DNA of 33,126 nt from Bacteroidales bacterium (GTDB lineage Bacteria > Bacteroidota > Bacteroidia > Bacteroidales > UBA932), in assembly GCA_016290385.1 (NCBI GenBank), contig JAEETO010000015.1:1-33126 (forward strand). The letters run 5' to 3'. Of the stretch, positions 24,955 to 31,596 are shown one piece after another (the first letter of the stretch is position 1; each line of letters begins with the position of its first letter). Position numbers and translations under genes: made by a program. The notes under the pieces are model-generated. The model was not told where the DNA came from. It worked only from the letters and a program-made list of their open reading frames with translations, and made no database searches.

Positions 24955-25878
24955 CATGTCATCGACCATTGCGTCGATGTCCCATTCCGGCTTCCAGCCC
25001 CATTCTTCGCGGGCACAGGTGTCGTCCATCTTGTTGGGCCAGGAGTCGGCGATGGCGGCTTTCACCGGGTCGACCTTGTAGTCGAACGTCGCGTCGGGAA
25101 TCCGCTTCCTGATGACTTCAAAGAGTTCGCGCGGGCAGAAGCTCATGCTGGCGATGTTGAAACTGTTGCGGTGGACCAGCTTGGTTGGATCGGCTTCCAT
25201 GACTTCCACGGCGGCGCGCAGGGCGTCGGGCATGTACATCATGTCCATGTAGCTGTCTTCCGGCACTTCGCAGGTGTAGTGATGGCCGGGCTTGAGAATC
25301 TCGTAGAAAACTTCCACGGCGTAGTCGGTAGTGCCGCCGCCAGGCAGGGCGCCGTTGGAGATGATGCCCGGGAAGCGGACGCTGCGGGCATCCACGCCGA
25401 AGCGCTGCCAGTGGTAGTCGCCCAGAAGCTCACCGGTCACCTTGCAGATGCCGTAGATGGTGTTCGGGCGCATGATGGTATCCTGCGGCGTGTTGTCGTG
25501 CGGGGTGTTCGGGCCGAAAGCGCCGATGGAACTCGGGGTGAAGATCGAGCAGTGGTAGGCCTGGGCGATGTTGAGGGCATTTATCAGGGCCGTGATATTG
25601 AGATGCCAGGCCACGCCGGGCATGTGCTCGCCCTTGGCGCTGAGCAGGGCCACGAGGTTGTAAATGGCGTCAACCTTGTATTTCTTCACGATTTCTTCAA
25701 AATGCTTCGCGTCGAGGACGTCGAGTTTCTCGGCAATCGCGCCGCGGCCCAGTTTTTCGACGAGTTCGTCTTTCAAATCTGCAGCAATTACATTATCTTC
25801 GCCATAAATATGCTGGAGATAAGGGACAAGTTCGGTACCGATCTGTCCGCCAGCTCCGACAACAAGGATCCGTTTCAT
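24910..25878 (-). CDS. L-threonine 3-dehydrogenase, epimerase (SDR) type
   Basis: 322 residues, extended short-chain dehydrogenase fold. NAD-binding GAGGQIG at 8-14; catalytic Ser near SSIGAFGP (116-123) and Tyr142-x3-Lys146 in IYGICK; the segment PGGGTTDYAVEVFY and the later YMDMMYMPDALRAA are typical of the UDP-glucose-epimerase-like threonine dehydrogenases rather than of sugar epimerases. Reaction: L-threonine + NAD to 2-amino-3-oxobutyrate. Substrate is inferred from motifs; a sugar epimerase is less likely. Convergent to thiamine pyrophosphokinase with overlapping 3' ends; divergent from queG. Confidence 0.85.
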   Translation of the reverse strand: MKRILVVGAGGQIGTELVPYLQHIYGEDNVIAADLKDELVEKLGRGAIAEKLDVLDAKHFEEIVKKYKVDAIYNLVALLSAKGEHMPGVAWHLNITALINALNIAQAYHCSIFTPSSIGAFGPNTPHDNTPQDTIMRPNTIYGICKVTGELLGDYHWQRFGVDARSVRFPGIISNGALPGGGTTDYAVEVFYEILKPGHHYTCEVPEDSYMDMMYMPDALRAAVEVMEADPTKLVHRNSFNIASMSFCPRELFEVIRKRIPDATFDYKVDPVKAAIADSWPNKMDDTCAREEWGWKPEWDIDAMVDDMLKVIGEKQKNAAGM

Positions 25879-25904
25879 ATTGTTTTTGATAATTTTAAAT
25901 CAAT

Positions 25905-26795
25905 TTGTCCACAAATTTAATAAAAATCAATTATCGTGCGCATGGTTTCTTGGATTTCGGCGCTGCCAAGGCCGAAAAAGTTGAAGAAAATCGTCGCAGC
26001 TTCGAGCGCTTCCTGACAGAGGGCCGGAACGGTGAGATGGGCTATCTGGCACGGAATCTGGAGAAGCGTTTCGATCCGGCCTTGCTGGTGCCTGGTGCGG
26101 AAAGCATGCTTTGCTTTCTGGCTCCCTATGGCCAGGCGGGAGGCGGCGTGGCGGGGTTTGCGCAAGGTGTGGACTATCATAAGATTGTCAAGGACCGGCT
26201 ATTCGCCGTCATGGAAGAACTCAAGTCTCAGTTTCCGGATTTCGAAGGCCGGCCTTTCGTCGACAGTGCGCCGGTACTGGAGCGCTACTGGGCCGTCCAG
26301 GCCGGACTGGGCTTCATCGGACAGAACAACTTCTTCATCTCGCCCGAATATGGCCTGCGGACCATTATCGGCGTTATCGTCTGCAACATTCCTTACGAAC
26401 GCTTCGTTCCCCATGCGCCCCTCGCCGTCACGGAATGCGGGTCGTGCGGAGCCTGCCTCCGCGCCTGCCCCTCCGGGGCACTGCGCGCCCCCTTCGAACT
26501 CGACGCCCGCCGGTGCATCTCCTACCTGACCATCGAATCGCATGAGCCCCTGCCTGCAGATCTCGCCCCCGCCGCAGCTCGCCGAGGCTGGCGCTTCGGC
26601 TGCGAAGAATGCATGCGCGCCTGCCCCTGGGACAAGCCGCTCACGCCGTTGCCGGAATTCGAAACACACCGCGCCGCGATCGCCACTATGACCGATGCCG
26701 ACTGGGCGGCGCTGGGAGAAGAAGAATTCGAGCAACAGTTCGCTGACTCCAGCCTCCGTCGCGCCGGGCTTGGCCGTTTGAAAGAATCGTCGTAA
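25905..26795 (+). CDS. queG: Epoxyqueuosine reductase
   Basis: 296 residues. Catalytic Asp120 in VDSAPVLERYWA, cobalamin-pocket segment GLGFIGQNNFFISPEYG, ferredoxin domain with Cys178, 181, 184, 188 (CGSCGACLRACP) and Cys233, 236, 240 (CEECMRACPW). It reduces epoxyqueuosine in tRNA to queuosine, the last step of the pathway, using B12 and two 4Fe-4S clusters. The start is inferred as TTG 25905: a stop lies at 25896-25898, the first in-frame ATG is 26037 (residue 45), and residues 6-45 (IKINYRAHGFLDFGAAKAE and on) match the conserved N-terminus and cannot be lost. A damaged 5' end is an alternative. Confidence 0.88.
   Translation: MSTNLIKINYRAHGFLDFGAAKAEKVEENRRSFERFLTEGRNGEMGYLARNLEKRFDPALLVPGAESMLCFLAPYGQAGGGVAGFAQGVDYHKIVKDRLFAVMEELKSQFPDFEGRPFVDSAPVLERYWAVQAGLGFIGQNNFFISPEYGLRTIIGVIVCNIPYERFVPHAPLAVTECGSCGACLRACPSGALRAPFELDARRCISYLTIESHEPLPADLAPAAARRGWRFGCEECMRACPWDKPLTPLPEFETHRAAIATMTDADWAALGEEEFEQQFADSSLRRAGLGRLKESS
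25912..25919 (-). promoter_or_regulatory. -7 box candidate for the threonine dehydrogenase gene
   Basis: On the minus strand TAAATTTG (25919 to 25912) matches TAnnTTTG, 33 bp before the start codon, in a very AT-rich divergent region that also covers the 5' end of queG. No clear -33 element. Confidence 0.35.
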
Positions 26796-26800
26796 CTTTA
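26770..26800 (+). promoter_or_regulatory. Promoter candidate for the small exported protein
   Basis: TTGG at 26770-26773 and TAACTTTA at 26793-26800 (one base off TAnnTTTG) are 19 bp apart, similar to the arrangement before the gene at 1594. It overlaps the queG stop. Confidence 0.35.
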
Positions 26801-26820
26801 CCAGACAAAACCTCCATGCC

Positions 26821-27396
26821 ATGAAAAAGATTCTCGTTTGCTGCCTGCTGCTGGCTGTCGTCTGGAACGCAGCCGCCCAGAACGGATTCAAAAAATACGG
26901 CGTCAAGTCGGCCATCCTCAAGACACAGACCACGGCCGGCGGGCACGTGACGCCTGGCACCCTCTACATCGACGATTACGGTGCCTTCGAGTGCGACATC
27001 AAGACGATGGACATCCCCGGCTTCGTCTCCTACGATTACGGCATTCTTACCCGGGGCGACCGGATCTGGACCTTCAACGTTCAGGAGGGAAAGGTGCAGG
27101 CCAAGGAATCGGCAAATCCGACGCCCGATCTCAACTTCATGGGCGTCACCGACGAACTGGCCGCCAAATATGAAATGAAGGACCTCGGCGAAGAAGAATG
27201 CATGGGCAAGCCCTGCCATAAATATTCCTATGTGGTGATGACGAATCGCAAACGCGTGGAGTGGACCGTCTGGGCCTATAAAGGCCTCCCGATGAAATAC
27301 CTCATCAAACAAGGCCGCAAGGAATCCGTCGTCGAGACCGTCGAACTCAAGGAAAACGCCAGAATCCCCGACAATATCCTCCATCTCGTCGACTAA
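26821..27396 (+). CDS. Small exported protein of unknown function
   Basis: 191 residues. Signal peptide MKKILVCCLLLAVVWNAAAQ with a cleavage site near residue 19. The mature part is beta-rich (GTLYIDDYGAFECDIKTMD, VEWTVWAYKGLPMKYLI), reminiscent of DUF4412-like periplasmic proteins in which a salt/metal-binding barrel is formed, but I cannot name the family with assurance. It contains two Cys close to each other (EECMGKPCHKY) that may pair. Followed directly by a strong terminator. Confidence 0.75.
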   Translation: MKKILVCCLLLAVVWNAAAQNGFKKYGVKSAILKTQTTAGGHVTPGTLYIDDYGAFECDIKTMDIPGFVSYDYGILTRGDRIWTFNVQEGKVQAKESANPTPDLNFMGVTDELAAKYEMKDLGEEECMGKPCHKYSYVVMTNRKRVEWTVWAYKGLPMKYLIKQGRKESVVETVELKENARIPDNILHLVD

Positions 27397-27426
27397 AAAA
27401 CCGACCCCTCAAGGGCCGGTTTTTTT
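27395..27426. terminator. Bidirectional intrinsic terminator
   Basis: A-run plus CCGACCC (27395-27407) pairs with GGGCCGG plus T-run (27413-27425) around a 5-base loop, with one A-C mismatch. T-run on the plus strand and A-run on the other side allow it to serve both the plus gene ending at 27396 and the minus gene ending at 27453. Confidence 0.9.
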
Positions 27427-27452
27427 ATGCCGTTACGGATTTGTCCGGGATG

Positions 27453-27977
27453 CTAGAACTTGAACGCCAGGCCGACATTGGCCATGGGGCCGTAGCCTGC
27501 GCTGTGCTGGAGCTCGAAAGAGAGGGCCAGATTGTCCGTGAAGAACCAGCGAAGGCCCAGCAGGCCGCCATAGGCGAAGCCGGGTATGAGTTTATAGCCT
27601 TTCTGGCTTCTGAAACCCACGCCAAGCAGCGCGCCCGCATGGACTTCGAAGGACTTCGACAGGTTCAGGCCGTAGGTCGCACGTGCGGTAAGGGCAACGG
27701 TGCTCCATTTGGTATCCGTCTTGCTCGGGAAGATGACGAAGTAATCGGCGGCCTGGCGCGTAATGCCGATCTGTCCACCTACGGTGAAATGCCCCTTCCA
27801 CCAGCTGTCGGCCAGCACATAGTCGCCGTACACGGTCGAACCGTATCCCGGCAGGATGCCGAAATGGGCACCGGCCAGTATCGTGGATTTCTGGTAAGGC
27901 CCCTCAATGGCATCCGCCTCGAAAGAAGTGATGAGCGCCGTCAGGGTGACCAGCACCGTTGCAAATACTTTTTTCAT
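27453..27977 (-). CDS. Small outer-membrane beta-barrel protein
   Basis: 174 residues. Signal peptide (MKKVFATVLVTLTALITSFEADA), then alternating hydrophobic/polar strands rich in Gly and aromatic residues (HFGILPGYGSTVYGDYVLA, TVALTARATYGLNLSKSFEV) and a terminal Phe (VGLAFKF), the usual outer-membrane insertion signal. Size fits an 8-stranded barrel. It lies 3 bp after the nucleoside permease gene, so it might assist uptake of the same substrate or be an OmpW/porin-type protein; the function is not known. Confidence 0.8.
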   Translation of the reverse strand: MKKVFATVLVTLTALITSFEADAIEGPYQKSTILAGAHFGILPGYGSTVYGDYVLADSWWKGHFTVGGQIGITRQAADYFVIFPSKTDTKWSTVALTARATYGLNLSKSFEVHAGALLGVGFRSQKGYKLIPGFAYGGLLGLRWFFTDNLALSFELQHSAGYGPMANVGLAFKF

Positions 27978-27980
27978 GTT

Positions 27981-29270
27981 TTACTTGGCAGCCTCCGCTT
28001 CGGGATGGTGCTCGTACTTGAAGAAGATGGCAAACAGGATGGCGACCACCAGGGCGTATCCGGCGAAGATGAACCAGGCCTTGGGCCAGTTGCCCGGCGT
28101 GTTGAACACGTCGCAGGCTTCAACCACCGCACCGGCGGCGAGGGTGCCGACAGAAGCGCCGAAACCGTTGGTCATCATCATGAACAGGCCTTGCGCACTG
28201 GAGCGGATGTCCTTGCTGGTACGCTGCTCAACGTAAAGCGAGCCGGAAATATTGAAGAAGTCGAACGCAATGCCGTAGACGATGCAGCTGAGGATGAACA
28301 GCAGCACACCGGGCCAGGACGGATGGCCGAGGCCGAAGAAGCCGAAGCGGAACACCCAGGCCAGCATGGAGATGAGCATCACTTTCTTGATGCCGAATCT
28401 CTTCATGCAGAAGGGGATGAGCAGGATGCAGAGCGTCTCGGAAGCCTGCGAGAGGGAGATCAGCGCGTTGGAATGCTTGACAGCGAACGCGTTGGCCAGC
28501 GACGGATCAGCCGCAAACGAGCTCAGGAAAGTATTGGCGTAACCGTTCGTGATCTGGAGCGAAGCGCCCAGCAGCATCGAGAAGATGAAGAACACGGCGA
28601 ACTGGCTGTCCTTGAACAGGGTGAAGGCCTTCAGGCCGAAAGCGTCCACGAAAGATTTCTTTTCCCGGCTGCGGTTGACCGGGCAGTGCGGCATGCTCAG
28701 GGCGTAGAAGCAGAGGATGATGGAAAGGATGCCCGATGAAATCAGCTGCGTATAGCTGTCCTGCATGGCCACGCCGTCGATCTTCAGGAAGTTGGTCAGC
28801 AGCATGCTGCAGATGAAACCGATGGTACCGAACACGCGGATGGGCGGGAACTCCTTCACCGGATCCATGCCTTGCTCGCGGAGCGCGTTGTAAGCCACGG
28901 AGTTGGTCAATGCGATGGTCGGCATGAAGAAGGCCAGGCTGAAGCTGTAGAGGATGAACAGCGGGCCGAAATGGACGTCCGCTCCGGCGTTCATGCAATA
29001 CATGCCGGCGGCCAGCATGAAGATGCCAGCCAGGCCCTGGCAGAGCGAAAGCACTTTCTGCGCCTCCATCCTGCGGTCGGCCACGATGCCCATGAGCGTC
29101 GGCATGAAGATCGACACGATGCCCTGCATCGCAAAGAACCATTTGATATGCGATCCCAGGCCGATGTTGCCCAGATAGCGTCCCAGTGACGTGAGATAGG
29201 CTCCCCAGACGGCAAACTCCAGGAAGTTCATCACGATCAGTCTGAATCTGATATTGGATTTTGTTTCCAT
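27981..29270 (-). CDS. MFS nucleoside:H+ symporter (NupG-like)
   Basis: 429 residues from ATG 29270 (METKSNIRFRLIVMNFLEFAVWG). Codons up to 29330 are open but hydrophilic and absent from the family. It has about 12 membrane segments, opening with FRLIVMNFLEFAVWGAYLTSLGRYL, very typical of the nucleoside permease (NHS) family, and an N-terminal loop IVADRRMEAQKVL. It takes up nucleosides across the inner membrane. It is followed by an outer-membrane barrel gene. Confidence 0.9.
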   Translation of the reverse strand: METKSNIRFRLIVMNFLEFAVWGAYLTSLGRYLGNIGLGSHIKWFFAMQGIVSIFMPTLMGIVADRRMEAQKVLSLCQGLAGIFMLAAGMYCMNAGADVHFGPLFILYSFSLAFFMPTIALTNSVAYNALREQGMDPVKEFPPIRVFGTIGFICSMLLTNFLKIDGVAMQDSYTQLISSGILSIILCFYALSMPHCPVNRSREKKSFVDAFGLKAFTLFKDSQFAVFFIFSMLLGASLQITNGYANTFLSSFAADPSLANAFAVKHSNALISLSQASETLCILLIPFCMKRFGIKKVMLISMLAWVFRFGFFGLGHPSWPGVLLFILSCIVYGIAFDFFNISGSLYVEQRTSKDIRSSAQGLFMMMTNGFGASVGTLAAGAVVEACDVFNTPGNWPKAWFIFAGYALVVAILFAIFFKYEHHPEAEAAK

Positions 29271-29286
29271 TATGAATAGTGTTGAA

Positions 29287-30384
29287 TTATTTCGGTGCGA
29301 GCCTGTAGAGGATGACAGCCACGACAGCAAAGACGATGTTGGGGAGCCACATGGCCAGCAGGGGCTCCATGATTCCCTTGTGGACGAACATCTGGCTGAA
29401 GCGCATGAACAGGATATAGGCGAAGCTCAGGGCCAGGCCGATACCGATGTTGAGGCCCAGGCCTCCGCGCTTCTTGCGTGAAGAGAGCGAAACGGCGATG
29501 ACGGTCAGCACGAACGCGGAGAACGGCGTGGCGATGCGGCTGTTCTTTTCGATGAGCGAACGCTTGATTTCCGCGTCGCCGCGCATCTTCTGCACTTCGA
29601 TGAGTTCACTCAGTTCTTTTCCCGAGAGGGATTCCACGGCGTTCCGGCGCCGGTACAGGTCTTTGAGGGACAGCTGGATCACCGTGTCGAGCTGCCGCCC
29701 CGTCCGGACCATTTCCGATTCCCCGTAGAAATCCCGGATATAGTAGTTTCTCAGGCGCCAGCCCTGGAATGTGGTATCCCACGCGGCGGACGCAGCGGAG
29801 AGCTTGGAGACGACGTGGTTGCCTTCCATCCGCTCCAGCGTGAAGCCATACGCCGTATTGGTGGAGGAACTGAACTGCCCCATATAGACGAATTCGCCCG
29901 GCGACAGCTGGTAATGGAGATTGCGCTTGTTGTTGGCCACGATTTCCTGGGCCTTGATGTATTTGTTTTCGAAGTCGAGCCGCTTCTGGTTGGCAGGCGG
30001 GATGATGTACAGGCCCAGTATCAGCGAAAGGACGCAGATGACGGCGGCCGAGAACATGTAGGGCGCCATGATCCGCCGGAAACTGATGCCGCCCGAGAGC
30101 ATGGCCACGATCTCGCTGTTCTGCGCCAGTTTCGACGTGAAGAAAATGGCGGAAATGAACACGATCAGCGGGCTGAAGCTGTTGACGATCCAGGGAATGA
30201 AGCCTGCAAAATAATCGAAGATGATCTCGTGGACCGGCACGCTCTTCTCCACGAACTTGTCGATCTTCTCGCTCAAGTCGAAGATGACGACGATGGACAC
30301 GCCGATCATGATCGTGAAGAAGAAAGTCCCGAGGAACTTTTTCACGATGTACTTGTCGAGTATCTTGACTTGGGGCAGGTTCAT
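29287..30384 (-). CDS. LptF/LptG-type LPS export permease
   Basis: 365 residues, YjgP/YjgQ family: N-terminal helices (ILDKYIVKKFLGTFFFTIMI; PLIVFISAIFFTSKLAQNSEIVAML), a periplasmic region (about 130-265), then C-terminal helices (IATPFSAFVLTVIAVSLSS; LGLNIGIGLALSFAYILFM; MWLPNIVFAVVAVILY). It would form the transmembrane heterodimer of LptB2FG with a second YjgP/YjgQ protein, and the permease half of the fusion at 21884 is a natural candidate. Adjacent to tgt (3 bp), an arrangement seen in other Bacteroidota. Which of the two is F or G I cannot decide. Confidence 0.92.
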   Translation of the reverse strand: MNLPQVKILDKYIVKKFLGTFFFTIMIGVSIVVIFDLSEKIDKFVEKSVPVHEIIFDYFAGFIPWIVNSFSPLIVFISAIFFTSKLAQNSEIVAMLSGGISFRRIMAPYMFSAAVICVLSLILGLYIIPPANQKRLDFENKYIKAQEIVANNKRNLHYQLSPGEFVYMGQFSSSTNTAYGFTLERMEGNHVVSKLSAASAAWDTTFQGWRLRNYYIRDFYGESEMVRTGRQLDTVIQLSLKDLYRRRNAVESLSGKELSELIEVQKMRGDAEIKRSLIEKNSRIATPFSAFVLTVIAVSLSSRKKRGGLGLNIGIGLALSFAYILFMRFSQMFVHKGIMEPLLAMWLPNIVFAVVAVILYRLAPK

Positions 30385-30387
30385 GGG

Positions 30388-31518
30388 TTAAAGGCGGGTG
30401 TCAAGCTTCCGGATGGTCTGCTCTTTCCAGCTGCCGAAGTCTCCTGCCGCGATGTGTTCGCGCGCCTGTTCCACCAGATGCAGGTAGAACGCCAGGTTGT
30501 GCTGGCTGGCGATCTGTGCGGCCAGCATCTCGCCGGCCACGAACAGGTGCCGCAGGTAGGCTTTGGTGTAGCAGTGGTCTACAAAAGACGTTCCAGCCGG
30601 ATCGAGCGGCGAGAAGTCGTCCGCCCATTTCTTGTTCTTGATGTGGAGGATGCCCTCGCTGGTGAACAGCATCGCATTGCGTCCGTTGCGGGTGGGCATC
30701 ACGCAGTCGAACATATCGACGCCACGGGCGATGCCTTCCAGCAGGTTGGCGGGCGTTCCCACGCCCATCAGGTAGCGGGGCTTGTCCTGCGGCAGCACGG
30801 GATGCAGGAGTTCCAGCATCTCGTACATCTTTTCGGTGGGCTCACCCACGGCCAGGCCGCCGATGGCGTAGCCTTCGCGGTTGAAGGCCATCGCATGCTC
30901 GGCCGCCCGCAGGCGGAGGTCCGGATACACGCAGCCCTGCACGATGGGGAAGAAGGTCTGGCTGTAGCCGTAGAGCGGCTCGGTCTCGTCGAAACGCCGG
31001 ATGCAGCGCTCCAGCCAGCGCTGTGTGAGACCCAGCGACTTTTCGGCATAGCGGTACTCGGCATCGCCCGGGCAGCATTCGTCGAGCGCCATCATGATGT
31101 CGGCGCCGATGATGCGCTGGGTGTCCACGTTGTTCTCGGGGGTGAAGATATGCCGCGACCCGTCGATGTGCGATTGGAAGATGCAGCCTTCTTCGGTGAG
31201 CTTGCGGCTCTGGGCGAGCGAGAAAACCTGGAAGCCGCCGCTGTCGGTCAGGATGGGACGGTCCCAGGAAGTGAAGCGGTGCAGGCCGCCGGCCTGGCGC
31301 AGGATGTCGAGTCCAGGGCGGAGATAGAGGTGATAGGTGTTGCCCAGGATGATCTGCGCATGGATGTCTTCCCGCAAGTCTTTATGGTACACGCCTTTCA
31401 CGGATCCGACAGTGCCGACCGGCATGAAGATGGGGGTCTCGATGGTGCCGTGGTCGGTAGTGATCCGGCCGCGGCGGGCGCTTGTCGTCTGGTCCCTGGA
31501 AAGTACTTCGAATTTCAT
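30388..31518 (-). CDS. tgt: tRNA-guanine transglycosylase lacking the zinc cysteines
   Basis: 376 residues, typical bacterial Tgt length. General base Asp92 in TDSGGFQVFSL and nucleophile Asp271 in DMFDCVMPTRNGR are present, with GGLAVGEP and GVGTP for substrate binding. It swaps guanine 34 of GUN anticodons for preQ1 or queuine. Odd: the C-terminal zinc motif C-x-C-x2-C is replaced; where Cys would stand there are Gly309, Ser311 and Asp314 (DPAGTSFVDHCYTKAYLRHL). The rest of the helix is kept. This may be a Bacteroidota clade feature. The gene starts in a divergent region with the alpha-2-macroglobulin gene. Confidence 0.94.
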   Translation of the reverse strand: MKFEVLSRDQTTSARRGRITTDHGTIETPIFMPVGTVGSVKGVYHKDLREDIHAQIILGNTYHLYLRPGLDILRQAGGLHRFTSWDRPILTDSGGFQVFSLAQSRKLTEEGCIFQSHIDGSRHIFTPENNVDTQRIIGADIMMALDECCPGDAEYRYAEKSLGLTQRWLERCIRRFDETEPLYGYSQTFFPIVQGCVYPDLRLRAAEHAMAFNREGYAIGGLAVGEPTEKMYEMLELLHPVLPQDKPRYLMGVGTPANLLEGIARGVDMFDCVMPTRNGRNAMLFTSEGILHIKNKKWADDFSPLDPAGTSFVDHCYTKAYLRHLFVAGEMLAAQIASQHNLAFYLHLVEQAREHIAAGDFGSWKEQTIRKLDTRL

Positions 31519-31536
31519 CGGCTGTGCTTATCAAAG

Positions 31537-31544
31537 CAAAGATA
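31537..31544 (-). promoter_or_regulatory. -7 box candidate for tgt
   Basis: TATCTTTG on the minus strand (31544 to 31537) matches TAnnTTTG exactly, 18 bp before the tgt start codon. No clear -33. The 78-bp divergent region also contains TAACTTTA on the plus strand (31568-31575), a one-base mismatch box for the next gene. Confidence 0.4.
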
Positions 31545-31596
31545 GGCAAAATTGGTATATTTTTCGTTAACTTTAACTGCCAAAACCGAGTTTACC

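Noticed and set aside
25905-26036. queG as an N-terminally truncated gene starting at ATG 26037
   Set aside because: The 44 codons before the ATG match the conserved QueG N-terminus, so the TTG start explains the data better.
29815-31545. 576-codon open frame opposite lptG and tgt
   Set aside because: Covers two convincing minus-strand genes in antisense and has no own domain.
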